Source of the DNA: Hartmannibacter diazotrophicus
GTDB taxonomy: Bacteria; Pseudomonadota; Alphaproteobacteria; Rhizobiales; Pleomorphomonadaceae
Direction: 5' to 3'
NCBI RefSeq assembly: GCF_900231165.1
Contig: NZ_LT960614.1
Coordinates: forward strand, 3,783,501 to 3,847,500
Length of the DNA stretch: 64,000 nucleotides
Shown here: positions 9,728-18,447 of the stretch, piece after piece
Layout: each line of letters starts with the position of its first letter
How positions within the stretch are numbered: position 1 is the first letter of the stretch
Translations under genes and position numbers: made by a program
Notes under the pieces: model-generated
What the model was told of the DNA's origin: nothing
Databases searched by the model: none
The model's input: the letters and a program-made list of their open reading frames with translations, nothing else

Positions 9728-10264
9728 ATGGCTGACATAAATCTGTTGGCGACAAACGCCCCACAGGACGACGGGTCGCCCCCCCCGGCCGCGAGCGAAT
9801 CACGCCCGGCCCCGGACCATGTCGAACTCATCGAGCTGATCTTCTTTTCCTATCGCGACTTCGTCGGCGATGCGGACGTCATCCTGGCGAAATACGGCTT
9901 CGGCCGCGCCCATCACCGGGTTCTGCATTTCGTCGAGCGCAATCCGGGCATGACCGTCGCCGAGCTGCTCGACATCCTGCGCATCACCAAGCAGAGCCTC
10001 GGGCGGGTGCTGAAGCAGCTTATCGACGAGGATTTCATCGAGCAGCGCCCGGGCGCCGTCGACCGCCGCCAGCGGCTGCTTCACGCAACAGTGAAGGGCA
10101 GCCGCCTCGCCCGTGAGCTCAACGCCGTGCAGTCGCGCCGGGTCGAGGCGGCGCTTTCGGGGTTCTCGTCCGGCGAGCGCGAGACGGTCAGCCGTTTCCT
10201 GACCGCCATGATCGGCCCGGACGGCGGGGACGTGCCTGCCGAACGCGAGGCAAAGGACCAATGA
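9728..10264 (+). CDS. MarR-family regulator (PetP-like position)
   Basis: 178 aa. A winged-helix MarR domain (about residues 35-150) carries the recognition-helix region ITKQSLGRVLKQLIDEDFIEQRPGAVDRRQRLLH. The N terminus is Pro/Ala-rich and disordered. The stop overlaps the response-regulator ATG (ATGA at 10261-10264). In Rhodobacter capsulatus, petP (MarR type) and petR (OmpR type) form a coupled pair affecting cytochrome synthesis; gene order here is the same, so orthology is plausible but unproven. A histidine kinase follows. Confidence 0.85.
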   Translation: MADINLLATNAPQDDGSPPPAASESRPAPDHVELIELIFFSYRDFVGDADVILAKYGFGRAHHRVLHFVERNPGMTVAELLDILRITKQSLGRVLKQLIDEDFIEQRPGAVDRRQRLLHATVKGSRLARELNAVQSRRVEAALSGFSSGERETVSRFLTAMIGPDGGDVPAEREAKDQ

Positions 10265-10998
10265 CCATGACGGACGTCATGCCCTCCGGCGCACCGGCCG
10301 ACGACGCGCAGCATATCCTCGTCGTCGACGACGACAGCCGCATCCGCTCCCTGCTGCAGCGCTTTCTCGCCGCGCAGGGCTACCGCGTCACGACCGCCGG
10401 CAACGCCGCTGAGGCGCGCCGCAAACTGGAACTGATCGCCTTCGATCTCATCGTGCTCGACGTGATGATGCCGGGCGAGGACGGCCTGTCGCTGGCCGCA
10501 AGCCTCAACCGCACCCACGACGTCGCGATCCTGCTGCTCACTGCCCGCGCCGAGGGCGAGGACCGCGTCCGCGGCCTTGAGACCGGCGTCGACGACTACA
10601 TGACCAAGCCCTTCGAGCCGCGCGAACTGGTGCTGAGGATCCAGAATATCCTGAAGCGGCGCTCGCCGACTGCACGGCCGGACGTGCGCGGCGACACCAC
10701 CGCGACCCGGCGGGTCACCTTCGGCCGCTTCGCTTTCGACGTCGCGCGCGAGGACCTGCTGGAGAACGGCGAGCCGGTCCGCCTCACCGAGCGCGAACGG
10801 CAGCTGCTGACGCTCTTTGCCAAGGCGCCGGACGGGATCGTCGCCCGCGAGCTTCTCGTCGGCAACGACGCCTCCGTCGGCGAGCGCACGGTGGACGTCC
10901 AGATCAACCGCCTGCGCCGCAAGATCGAGGACGATCCGTCCAATCCGACCTATCTGCAAACCGTGCGCGGCGTCGGCTATCGCCTGCGGTTCGACTGA
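10261..10998 (+). CDS. OmpR-type response regulator (PetR-like)
   Basis: 245 aa. Receiver domain with VVDDD at 21-25, phosphoacceptor Asp67 in LIVLDVMMPGEDG and KPFEPREL; a C-terminal winged helix (about 150-240) with LTERERQLL and DVQINRLRRKIEDDP. It overlaps the marR gene by 4 bp and is followed 15 bp later by its likely cognate kinase. Probably a DNA-binding regulator of envelope or respiratory genes, judged from the PetR-like arrangement. Confidence 0.92.
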   Translation: MTMTDVMPSGAPADDAQHILVVDDDSRIRSLLQRFLAAQGYRVTTAGNAAEARRKLELIAFDLIVLDVMMPGEDGLSLAASLNRTHDVAILLLTARAEGEDRVRGLETGVDDYMTKPFEPRELVLRIQNILKRRSPTARPDVRGDTTATRRVTFGRFAFDVAREDLLENGEPVRLTERERQLLTLFAKAPDGIVARELLVGNDASVGERTVDVQINRLRRKIEDDPSNPTYLQTVRGVGYRLRFD

Positions 10999-11013
10999 AC
11001 GGCACCCGGCGCG

Positions 11014-12489
11014 ATGGCGAGAAACGCAAGACCTGTCAGGCACGATCCGGACCACGATCCCGACCTGATCAACCGCATCCTCGACCGGACCGCCGACGGC
11101 TTCCGCGTCATCCGCCGTTTCCTGGCGCGCACGCTGCCCGCACCCGCCGTGCGCGGCTGGATCAGCCTGACGCGCTCGATCAACCGCGTGATGCCGAAGG
11201 GGCTCTTCGGCCGCTCGATGCTGATCATCGTGCTGCCCGTGCTGATCCTCATCGGCGTGCTCGCACAGGTCTTCATCGACCGGCATTACCAGCTCGTCAC
11301 GCGCCGCCTGTCGGAGCAGGTCAGCCGCGACATCGCCCTCATCGTCGACCTTGTCCAGAATGCGGAGGACGCAAGCGAACTCGCCGCGATCGAACGCCTT
11401 GCGACCGTGAGGCTCGGCATGACGGTCACCTTCCTGCCGGGCGAGGCGCTCGGTGCACCGATCCGCTCGCCCTTCCCCTTCTTCTCGCTGCTGCACGAGA
11501 CCCTGTCGTCGAGCCTTGCACGGCAGGTGAGTCAGCCCGTCCGGATCGACAGCGCCACCTACGACCCGCTGGTCGAGGTGCGGGTGAAACTTGACGGCGG
11601 CGTGCTGCGCATCCTCCTGCCGCGCAACAACGCCTATGCGGCCAACTCGCATATCTTCCTTGTGTGGATGGTCTCGTCCGCGCTTGTGCTGGTGATCATC
11701 GCGATCATCTTCCTGCGCAACCAGATCCGTCCGATCCAGCGCCTCGCGGTCGCCGCCGAACGGCTCGGGCGCGGCGAGCCGGCGCGCGATTTCTCGCCTT
11801 CCGGCGCCCGCGAGGTGCGCCAGGCCGGACACGCCTTCATCGAGATGCGTCGGCGCATCGAGCGCCAGATCGAGCAGCGCACGACCATGCTCGCCGGCGT
11901 TTCCCACGACCTTCGCACCGTGCTCACCCGCTTCCGCCTGGAACTCGCCATGTTGCCGGAAAGCGAGGAAACCAAGGCGATGCGCGGCGACGTCGACATC
12001 ATGGCGGCGATGCTGGAGGCCTATCTCGCCTTCGCCCGGGGCGTCGCCGACGAAAAGACGGTGTCCTCCAATGTGCGCGCACTCATCGGCGACATCGAGG
12101 CCTACATGCAGCGGGCCGGCCGGACCCTGACCGTCGACGGGGCGGACGATCTGGAGGTGCGACTGCGCCCCCTCGCCTTCCGCCGCATGATCGGCAATCT
12201 CGTCTCCAATGCCGCGCGCTTCGGCGACAACGTCTGCGTCAGCTTCCAGCGCCAGGGCGACTGGCTGACGGTCAACATCGATGATGACGGTCCGGGCATC
12301 CCCGAGGGCGAACGCGAGAATGTCCTCAAACCGTTCCATCGCCTCGACGACGCCCGCAACCAGGACATCGGCGGCACCGGCCTCGGTCTCACCATCGCCC
12401 GCGACATCGCCGTTTCTCACGGCGGCGACCTGCGGCTGCAGGAAAGCCCGATGGGCGGGCTGAGGGCGCAGGTGCGCCTGCCGGTGTGA
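11014..12489 (+). CDS. EnvZ-like membrane histidine kinase
   Basis: 491 aa. TM1 about residues 68-88, periplasmic domain about 90-212, TM2 about 213-233, HAMP, then an H-box GVSHDLRTVLTRFRLEL with phospho-His298, and an ATPase domain with N-box GNLVSNAARF, DDDGPGIPEGE and GGTGLGLTIA. The H-box resembles EnvZ but has Val where SHDLRTPL has Pro. It is the third gene of the MarR-RR-HK operon and most likely phosphorylates the response regulator just upstream. Confidence 0.92.
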   Translation: MARNARPVRHDPDHDPDLINRILDRTADGFRVIRRFLARTLPAPAVRGWISLTRSINRVMPKGLFGRSMLIIVLPVLILIGVLAQVFIDRHYQLVTRRLSEQVSRDIALIVDLVQNAEDASELAAIERLATVRLGMTVTFLPGEALGAPIRSPFPFFSLLHETLSSSLARQVSQPVRIDSATYDPLVEVRVKLDGGVLRILLPRNNAYAANSHIFLVWMVSSALVLVIIAIIFLRNQIRPIQRLAVAAERLGRGEPARDFSPSGAREVRQAGHAFIEMRRRIERQIEQRTTMLAGVSHDLRTVLTRFRLELAMLPESEETKAMRGDVDIMAAMLEAYLAFARGVADEKTVSSNVRALIGDIEAYMQRAGRTLTVDGADDLEVRLRPLAFRRMIGNLVSNAARFGDNVCVSFQRQGDWLTVNIDDDGPGIPEGERENVLKPFHRLDDARNQDIGGTGLGLTIARDIAVSHGGDLRLQESPMGGLRAQVRLPV

Positions 12490-12565
12490 GGGGCAGCGCG
12501 GTTTCGGAAGCGATTGGCTTCGGGCTGCGGAGGCGGCGCTCCCATCCGAGGAGTACCGCCTCCTC

Positions 12566-12594
12566 ATCGTCATCCCCGCGAAAGCGGGGACCCA
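12566..12594 (+). repeat. REP-like palindromic repeat, copy A
   Basis: 29-bp unit containing the hairpin CCCCGC-GAAA-GCGGGG (12574-12589). It is the exact reverse complement of copy B at 12680-12708. It lies downstream of the kinase gene, in a non-coding gap. Such GTCATCCCCGCGAAAGCGGGG units are widespread intergenic repeats in Proteobacteria. Confidence 0.9.
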
Positions 12595-12679
12595 ATCATT
12601 CTTCCATCGTCGCTGAAACAGTTCGGAATCGTGGCGCCGCAACACTCAACTGCAAGAACTCGGTTCGTCGAGCGGCCAG

Positions 12680-12708
12680 TGGGTCCCCGCTTTCGCGGGG
12701 ATGACGAT
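12680..12708 (-). repeat. REP-like palindromic repeat, copy B (inverted)
   Basis: Perfect 29/29 inverted copy of 12566-12594, separated by 85 bp. Together they can form one long cruciform, or two short GAAA/TTTC-loop hairpins. The pair lies between the convergent kinase and csaA genes and may act as a bidirectional transcription barrier. Confidence 0.9.
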
Positions 12709-12746
12709 GGAGAGGGCGAACTGCAGAGCGGGAAAAACGCGTCCGC

Positions 12747-13106
12747 TCAGTAAAGCCGTCCGCCGATCGGCACGTCCCTGGTCGGGCCGATGAGCATCAC
12801 CTTGCCGTTTTCGTCCGGAACGCCGAGGACGAGCACCTCGGACATGAACTTGCCGATCTGCTTGACCGGGAAGTTGACGACGCCGAGCACCTGGGTGCCG
12901 ACGAGGGCTTCCGGCGCATGGTTCTCGGTGATCTGCGCCGAGGTCTTGCGGATGCCGATCTCCGGCCCGAAATCGACCTTGAGCTTCAAGGCCGGCTTGC
13001 GGGCTCCCTCGTTGACCTCCGCCTCCACGACGACGCCGACGCGGATATCGACTTTCAGGAAATCGTCGAAGGTGATCGTGGGCGCCGGGGCGGACGTCTC
13101 GGACAT
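12747..13106 (-). CDS. csaA: CsaA-like tRNA-binding domain protein
   Basis: 119 aa, close to the family's ~110. A single EMAP/Trbp111-type OB fold: FLKVDIRVGVVVEAEV, SAQITENH, and VLGVVNFPVKQIGKFMSEVLVLGV are the CsaA signature stretches. It is a small dimeric tRNA-binding protein with proposed chaperone or secretion roles. Start: the ATG at 13106 has GAGGAGG 6 nt upstream; a start 30 bp further out has no such site. Monocistronic. Confidence 0.9.
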   Translation of the reverse strand: MSETSAPAPTITFDDFLKVDIRVGVVVEAEVNEGARKPALKLKVDFGPEIGIRKTSAQITENHAPEALVGTQVLGVVNFPVKQIGKFMSEVLVLGVPDENGKVMLIGPTRDVPIGGRLY

Positions 13107-13174
13107 GCGGGCCTCCTCATCGCGGGGAGTACACAACCGCCCGCCATCTCATGAATCGCGAAAGCCGATTGCTA

Positions 13175-13855
13175 TCAAATCCCTTCGCCGGCCGCCATCG
13201 CCGGATCGGGCTCCTCGGCCTTGCGCCTGCGGGTCTTCTTCATCCGGCAGGCGCAATCGGTGAGGAAGGACGCCGCCCGGTCGGCGCAGCCGAGCCAGCG
13301 CTCGCCGCGCCTCAACCCCTTGTCGACCTCGACCATGGTGGCCGAAAGGCCCGGGTCCTCGTCCTTGAGCCAGCTGTCCACCGCCTTCACCCAGACAGCC
13401 CCGAGCCCCTGCGCCCGGACAAGCCCCTTGAGGCCCGGCTGGTCGACATCGGCGGCCACCATCATCCAGCGCATGGAGGTGACGAGAAGCCCGTTGAGGG
13501 TGAGCGCAAGGGCCGGATCGCGGCGCACGCTCTTGCGCAGGGACGCGACCGCCTCCCTGTAAGGCGTCATCGCGTCGAGCCGGCGCATGAGACAGTCGAA
13601 GAGCCGTTCCCGGCCGCTTTCCTCGCTCAGTTCCTTGTCGATCCCTTCCAGCACCGCCTTGTCGATGCGGCGCATGAAGTCGGCAACAATCGCGATGCGA
13701 CCGTCATAGGCCTCGCGCAGCTGCGCCGGAGTAACGCCGGCCTTCTCGGCGACATGGGTGAGGTGCACGCCTTCGAAGCCGACGTCAGCAAGCTCCGCCA
13801 TGAAGGCATCGATGATTTTCTGCCGTTGCCGTTCCGTCGCCATGACCGCCTCCAT
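13175..13855 (-). CDS. TetR-family transcriptional regulator
   Basis: 226 aa. N-terminal TetR helix-turn-helix (about residues 7-55; LTHVAEKAGVTPAQLREAYDGRIAIVADF). The C-terminal ligand domain is not of a recognisable subgroup, and the tail is Lys/Arg-rich (KKTRRRKAEEPD). An alternative ATG lies four codons in. It follows proC on the minus strand after a 44-bp gap and may be cotranscribed with it. Target unknown. Confidence 0.8.
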   Translation of the reverse strand: MEAVMATERQRQKIIDAFMAELADVGFEGVHLTHVAEKAGVTPAQLREAYDGRIAIVADFMRRIDKAVLEGIDKELSEESGRERLFDCLMRRLDAMTPYREAVASLRKSVRRDPALALTLNGLLVTSMRWMMVAADVDQPGLKGLVRAQGLGAVWVKAVDSWLKDEDPGLSATMVEVDKGLRRGERWLGCADRAASFLTDCACRMKKTRRRKAEEPDPAMAAGEGI

Positions 13856-13899
13856 CGTTTCCGTCTCTCAATGAGAGATAGGCTCTTTGCCCCGGCTTT

Positions 13900-14718
13900 T
13901 CACCCCGCAAGCTCGCGCGAGCGCGCCGTGGCGGCGGCAACCGCCTTTTCCATCAACGGCTTCATGCCGCCCTCGCCCATCAGCACCTGAAGCGCGGCAA
14001 AGGTGGTGCCGTTCGGCGAGGTGACGTTCTGGCGCAAGGTCGCCGGGTCGAGCGGGGAAAGGCGCAGGAGTTCGCCGGCCCCGACGACCGTCTGGCGGGC
14101 AAGTCTGGCGGCAAGCTCGTCCGGCAGCCCCGCAGCCCGGCCGGCTTCCGCCAGCACCTCGGCCATCAGGAAGACATAGGCCGGACCGGAGCCCGAAACG
14201 CCGGTGACCGCGTCGATCAGTGCCTCGTCGTCGATCCATGCCGTCTCGCCGACGGCGCTCATCAGCGCGGTGACGAGAGCCCGGCCCTCCTCGCCGACCT
14301 TGTCGTTGCCGACGCAGACCGACATGCCGCGCCCGACCTGAGCGGGTGTATTCGGCATCACTCGGACGATAGCGGCCGCGCCGAGTCCGGCTTCCAGTGC
14401 CGCAAGCGTGGTGCCGGCGGCGACCGAAACGACCAATGTTTCCGGACCGAAGATCGGACGGACCTCGGCCAGCACCTCCGCCATCATCTGCGGCTTGACG
14501 GCGAGGATGACGACGGCCGGCACGACGGAGACCTCGCCCGCCCGGGCCACATGGGTCGCCCCGCGCGCAAGATAGTCCTTGAGGTGATCGCCGGCACCGG
14601 GGTCGACCAGCGTCACGCCCGCCGGGGCGAGGCCCTGTTCCAGCCAGCCGTCGAGCATCGCCGAGCCCATCTTGCCGGCACCGACGAGGACGAGGGGAGA
14701 AGCGGCGGCAAGCGACAT
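13900..14718 (-). CDS. proC: Pyrroline-5-carboxylate reductase
   Basis: 272 aa. NAD(P)H-dependent last step of proline synthesis. Rossmann motif LVGAGKMGSAML at the N terminus, VKPQMM, RVMPNTPAQVGRG, and the C-terminal signature DAVTGVSGSGPAYVF with NVTSPNGTT. The ATG at 14718 is preceded by GGAG at 8-nt spacing. A terminator between it and the ybjN-like gene suggests proC has its own promoter or depends on readthrough. Confidence 0.95.
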   Translation of the reverse strand: MSLAAASPLVLVGAGKMGSAMLDGWLEQGLAPAGVTLVDPGAGDHLKDYLARGATHVARAGEVSVVPAVVILAVKPQMMAEVLAEVRPIFGPETLVVSVAAGTTLAALEAGLGAAAIVRVMPNTPAQVGRGMSVCVGNDKVGEEGRALVTALMSAVGETAWIDDEALIDAVTGVSGSGPAYVFLMAEVLAEAGRAAGLPDELAARLARQTVVGAGELLRLSPLDPATLRQNVTSPNGTTFAALQVLMGEGGMKPLMEKAVAAATARSRELAG

Positions 14719-14745
14719 GACAGGGCTCCAGGCAGAGTGCGGGAT

Positions 14746-14780
14746 AAAAGAAAAAGGCCCCCGCCGGATGGCGGAGGCCT
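14746..14780 (-). terminator. Terminator of the ybjN-like gene
   Basis: On the minus strand GGCCTCCGCC, loop ATCC, GGCGGGGGCC, then TTTTTCTTTT (plus coordinates 14756-14779 for the stem). One mismatch in a 10-bp stem. Confidence 0.8.
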
Positions 14781-14819
14781 CTTGGATAAACGCAAATCTT
14801 GCGGGCGGCAATTGGCCGG

Positions 14820-15320
14820 TCAGGCCTCGCCGACGGTCTCGATCATGGCCATTTCCAGCGCCTCGCGGGCGGTCTTGCCGGCCCAGACGACGAACTGGAA
14901 TGCCTGGTAGAAACGCTCGCAGCTGTCCAGCGCCATCTCCAGCATGCGGGCGATCTGCTCGTCGCTCGCCTCCAGGCAACCGGCCAGCAGCAGGCCGTGG
15001 CGGTACATGATCACGCCCTCGTCCTGCCAGAGATCGAAGTGGCCGATCCAAAGCTGCTCGTTAACGAGCGAAAGAAGACGCACGACCTCGGTGCGGCGCG
15101 CTTCCAGCACTTTGATGTCGAAGGCGCAGGCCAGATGCAGCGATTCCAGTTCCTCCATCCAGGTGAAGGAGATGTGGTAATCGCACCAGTGGCCGGCGAC
15201 GGAAACGGTAATCTCGTCCTCGCCCGAGCGCTCGAAGGCCCAATCGTTATGGGCGGCGATCAACTCGATGCTGTCGACGGGATTGGCTGGACGTTCGGCA
15301 TGGAAATCGATGAGGGTCAT
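14820..15320 (-). CDS. YbjN domain-containing protein
   Basis: 166 aa. Matches the type III secretion chaperone-like YbjN family (DUF1790) typical of alphaproteobacteria: HNDWAFERSGEDEI, GHWCDYHISFTWMEELESLHLACAFD, and the C-terminal FYQAFQFVVWAGKTAREALEMAMIET. No catalytic motif; role unknown, cytoplasmic. Start ATG 15320 has GGAGG 5 nt upstream. It is followed by a terminator before proC. Confidence 0.85.
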   Translation of the reverse strand: MTLIDFHAERPANPVDSIELIAAHNDWAFERSGEDEITVSVAGHWCDYHISFTWMEELESLHLACAFDIKVLEARRTEVVRLLSLVNEQLWIGHFDLWQDEGVIMYRHGLLLAGCLEASDEQIARMLEMALDSCERFYQAFQFVVWAGKTAREALEMAMIETVGEA

Positions 15321-15792
15321 GGAGACCTCCGAGGTTGCGACGTGCCGTTCTCCTGTCGGCCCGAAGGTCCGCCAGAAGCTTCTCGATGACCGAATGCGAC
15401 CAGCCGGCGCCAGCAACGCGCACGGCCATCACACCCGGTCTGCGGCCAAAGAAACAAGGTCGATCAGCGACCCGCCCCTGGCCCTTCGGCCACTTTCCCG
15501 CTCCCCGGAAAACCCGGCTCGCGGAACTCGCAGTATTCCCTCATGCACATCGGCCTTCTCTCGCCCGAAAGGGCGGAATGCCTTCTGACAAGGCCACGGT
15601 CCGACGCGCGAATCCCGAACATGTCGTCGACTATAGGACGGGGCGAGGACTTTAAGAATGGTTAACGAATTGCAAAATGCATCACCGCCGGGGAAAGAAT
15701 GTCAAAAACGAAGCATGGTGACAATTTCATCACAACGGTCGGACTGCATTCCGCATACTCATTGGCGGCCGCCCGAAGAGCCGCGCAATCGA
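15321..15792. other. Long intergenic region between ubiK and the ybjN-like gene
   Basis: 472 bp with no credible coding region on either strand. It should hold the ybjN promoter. Near 15652-15665 there is TTAA-N6-TTAA containing the CtrA-type half-site TTAACCAT on the minus strand. Around 15658-15760 the sequence becomes AT-richer. No known RNA recognised. Confidence 0.4.
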
Positions 15793-16116
15793 TCAGTCGT
15801 CGGCCTTTGCGGCCTTGGTCGTCTTCGCCCTGGCCGCCTTCTTCGGCGCGCCGGCGCCGCCTTCTGCCTCTTCGAGACGGGCCTCAAGCTCGGCGACCCG
15901 CCCGTTCAGGCGGTCGATCTCGGCCAGCGCCTTGGCGGCAAGCTCGCGGACGATCTCCACGTCTTCCTTGCGCGCGAGATCCATTTCCGAGGCGATCCGC
16001 TCGCCCTGGGCCCGGAACATCGTCGTCATTTCACGCTGGGCGCCCTGGGCAACGCCCGCGGCATCCTGCATCAGTTTGGCGAATTCCTCGAAGAGACGCC
16101 CCTGTGTCTGGCTCAT
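15793..16116 (-). CDS. ubiK: UbiK-type accessory factor (BMFP domain)
   Basis: 107 aa. N-terminal amphipathic helix (RLFEEFAKLMQDAAGVAQGAQREM) followed by a coiled coil (about residues 45-85, RELAAKALAEIDRLNGRVAELEARLEEAE) and a Lys/Ala tail. This is the YqiC/UbiK layout; in E. coli UbiK assists UbiJ in aerobic ubiquinone synthesis. GGAAGG lies 7 nt before the ATG. Divergent from lgt. Whether it acts in ubiquinone synthesis here is inferred from the family. Confidence 0.85.
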   Translation of the reverse strand: MSQTQGRLFEEFAKLMQDAAGVAQGAQREMTTMFRAQGERIASEMDLARKEDVEIVRELAAKALAEIDRLNGRVAELEARLEEAEGGAGAPKKAARAKTTKAAKADD

Positions 16117-16355
16117 CGCTCACCTTCCCTGAAGTCCGTCCTGTAAAGAGCCGTTGCCGGGCCCCTTCCCTGACCTTCAAGATGGTCCGCTCGCCGGATG
16201 CATGCAAGGCTCTATTCGGACAAGACGCCGGACCGCCATTGTCGGCGGCGCCTTGCCCCGCCCTTCCGCCTCGCTTCGGACATGATGGCAGGCGATGGAC
16301 CGAAGGGAGATTCCGTCGGCCACCGATCCGGCCTATAAGGCCCGTGCACCGCGCC

Positions 16356-17291
16356 ATGGCCTGCGGACGATCGCCACCATTTGAGCCAGAGAAAGCCCGC
16401 ACATTGCTCTTTGCCCTGCCCTTTCCCGCCATCGGCCCCGATCTCCTGACCGTCGGTCCGTTCGATGTCGGCGGCTTTTCCCTCGGCCCCTTCGCGCTGC
16501 GCTGGTATGCGCTCGCCTACATCGTCGGGCTCGTCTTCGGCTGGTGGTATCTGCGCAAGATGGTGCGCACCGACCGGCTCTGGGCGGGCCTCAGCCGTCC
16601 GGGCGAGATCGAGATCGACGACCTCCTGGTGTGGATGACCTTCGGCGTCGTTCTCGGCGGGCGGATCGGCTACGTGCTCTTCTATGACCTCGACGTCTAC
16701 CTCGCCAATCCGATCGAGATCCTGAAGACATGGAACGGCGGCATGTCCTTCCATGGCGGCCTTGCCGGAACCGCCGTGGCGATGATGCTGTTTGCCCGCA
16801 AGCACGGCCTGCGCATCCGCACGCTCTTCGACCTGTCCGCCGCCGCGGTGCCCGTTGGCCTCGGTCTCGGGCGTATCGCCAACTTCATCAACGGCGAGCT
16901 TTACGGGCGCGTCAGCGATGTGCCCTGGGCGATCGTCTTTCCCAATGGCGGCGACCTGCCGCGCCATCCGAGCCAGCTCTACGAGGCCGGCCTTGAGGGT
17001 ATCGTGCTCATGGCGGTGCTGACGGTGCTGGTCTGGAAGCGGCAGGCGCTCGCCCGCCCCGGCCTCGTCACCGGCGTCTTCGGCATCGGCTACGGCCTCG
17101 CACGCATCATCGTGGAAAACTATCGCATGCCCGACGCGCAACTCGGCTACCTCGCCTTCGACACCATCACCATGGGGATGGTGCTCTCCGTGCCGATGAT
17201 CCTCATCGGTCTTGCCTTCATCCTGGCGGCCCCCAGGGCCCCGGCAACGGACGCGAGCAACGCCGCGGCAAAGGCGGGCGAAGCGCAATGA
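16356..17291 (+). CDS. lgt: Prolipoprotein diacylglyceryl transferase
   Basis: 311 aa from ATG 16356. Inner-membrane enzyme adding diacylglycerol to the lipobox Cys of prolipoproteins. About seven TM helices; SFHGGLAG (HGG at 133-135), the Lgt signature GLGRIANFINGELYGR, and HPSQLYEA are present. The family N terminus usually starts just before LPFPAI, so a TTG at 16404 (residue 17) is a real alternative start; neither has a strong Shine-Dalgarno. Overlaps the downstream methyltransferase by 4 bp (ATGA). Confidence 0.95.
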   Translation: MACGRSPPFEPEKARTLLFALPFPAIGPDLLTVGPFDVGGFSLGPFALRWYALAYIVGLVFGWWYLRKMVRTDRLWAGLSRPGEIEIDDLLVWMTFGVVLGGRIGYVLFYDLDVYLANPIEILKTWNGGMSFHGGLAGTAVAMMLFARKHGLRIRTLFDLSAAAVPVGLGLGRIANFINGELYGRVSDVPWAIVFPNGGDLPRHPSQLYEAGLEGIVLMAVLTVLVWKRQALARPGLVTGVFGIGYGLARIIVENYRMPDAQLGYLAFDTITMGMVLSVPMILIGLAFILAAPRAPATDASNAAAKAGEAQ

Positions 17292-18343
17292 CGACGGCGC
17301 TCGGGCGGCGCATCGCGGGCCTCATCCGGGCCGGCGGACCGATGTCGGTGGCCGACTACATGGCCCTTTGCCTCGGCGATCCGGCCGAGGGCTACTACAT
17401 GCGCCGCGATCCCTTCGGGGCAAAGGGCGACTTCATCACGGCACCCGAGGTGAGCCAGATGTTCGGCGAACTCGTCGGCGTCTGGTGCCTGATGCGCTGG
17501 ATCGAGATGGGCGAGCCGGCGAGCGTGGCCCTCGTCGAACTCGGGCCGGGTCGCGGTACGCTGATGGCCGACCTTCTGCGGGCCGCCGGGTCGAGGTCCG
17601 CCTTCCGGCAGGCGCTCACCGTGCATCTGGTCGAAATGAGCCCGCATCTGAAAAAAAGGCAGTCGGAAACCCTCAACGGCGCCGATCCCATCTGGCATGA
17701 CGGCGTCGCCACCCTGCCGGACGGCCCCCTCATCGTCGTCGCCAATGAATTTTTCGACGCCCTGCCCGTCCGCCAGTTCGTCAGGACGGAAAAGGGCTGG
17801 CATGAGCGGGTCGTCGGCCTTGCGGGCGATAACGAGACGCTGGCCTTCGGGCTGGGCACCGGCCTGCCCGATCCGTCAGAGATTCCGCCCGGCGCGGACG
17901 CCGCCCCTCCCGGCAGCATTTTCGAGACCTGCCGCCCGGGCGCGGCGATCATGACGGACCTTGCGGGCCGCATCGCTCGCCATGGCGGCGCGCTGCTCGC
18001 CATCGACTACGGCCACGCAAAAAGCGCCGTCGGCGAGACGCTGCAGGCGATGAAGGCACATCGCTATGTCGATCCGCTGACCGAACCGGGTAAGGCCGAC
18101 CTCACCGCCCACGTCGACTTCGAAACGCTGGCAAAAGCGGCGGAAGGCGCGGGCGCAAGGGTCGAGCCCGTCCAGACGCAAGGCGACTTCCTGCTCTCGC
18201 TCGGGCTTCTGGAACGGGCGGGGCGGCTCGGCGCCTGCAAGGACACGGCAACACAGGAAACGATCCGCGCGGCGGTGGAGCGTCTGGCCGGCCCCGATCA
18301 GATGGGAACGCTCTTCAAGGTGCTGCAGGTCCGGGATCGTTGA
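17288..18343 (+). CDS. MidA/NDUFAF7-type SAM-dependent methyltransferase
   Basis: 351 aa. DUF185 family: GPMSVADYMALCLGDPAEGYYMRRDPFGAKGDF (split over residues 17-48), SAM-binding VELGPGRGTLMADLL, and ANEFFDALPVRQFV. The mitochondrial homologue NDUFAF7 dimethylates an Arg in complex I subunit NDUFS2; the bacterial substrate is not settled. Coupled to lgt by a 4-bp overlap; lgt-midA-pgeF is a recurrent alphaproteobacterial order. Confidence 0.9.
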   Translation: MTTALGRRIAGLIRAGGPMSVADYMALCLGDPAEGYYMRRDPFGAKGDFITAPEVSQMFGELVGVWCLMRWIEMGEPASVALVELGPGRGTLMADLLRAAGSRSAFRQALTVHLVEMSPHLKKRQSETLNGADPIWHDGVATLPDGPLIVVANEFFDALPVRQFVRTEKGWHERVVGLAGDNETLAFGLGTGLPDPSEIPPGADAAPPGSIFETCRPGAAIMTDLAGRIARHGGALLAIDYGHAKSAVGETLQAMKAHRYVDPLTEPGKADLTAHVDFETLAKAAEGAGARVEPVQTQGDFLLSLGLLERAGRLGACKDTATQETIRAAVERLAGPDQMGTLFKVLQVRDR

Positions 18344-18447
18344 AGCCGCGGAGCCACCGACCGGCCCGCTGTCGCGGTTGACCGCACCGGGCAGTCCCCC
18401 GAGAACGACCTGTCGTCACCGGCCTTTCACGAGATGAGGAGCGCGTC

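Noticed and set aside
10081-12645. 854-codon open frame antisense to the response regulator and kinase genes
   Set aside because: His/Asp/Arg-rich shadow frame caused by high GC at third positions; the plus-strand genes show clear domains.
12560-12710. CRISPR-like repeats
   Set aside because: Only two copies, in inverted orientation and palindromic; this is a REP/BIME-type element.
15658-16146. Plus-strand frame overlapping ubiK
   Set aside because: It mirrors the ubiK coding sequence and shows no domain; ubiK has a good ribosome-binding site and a family match.
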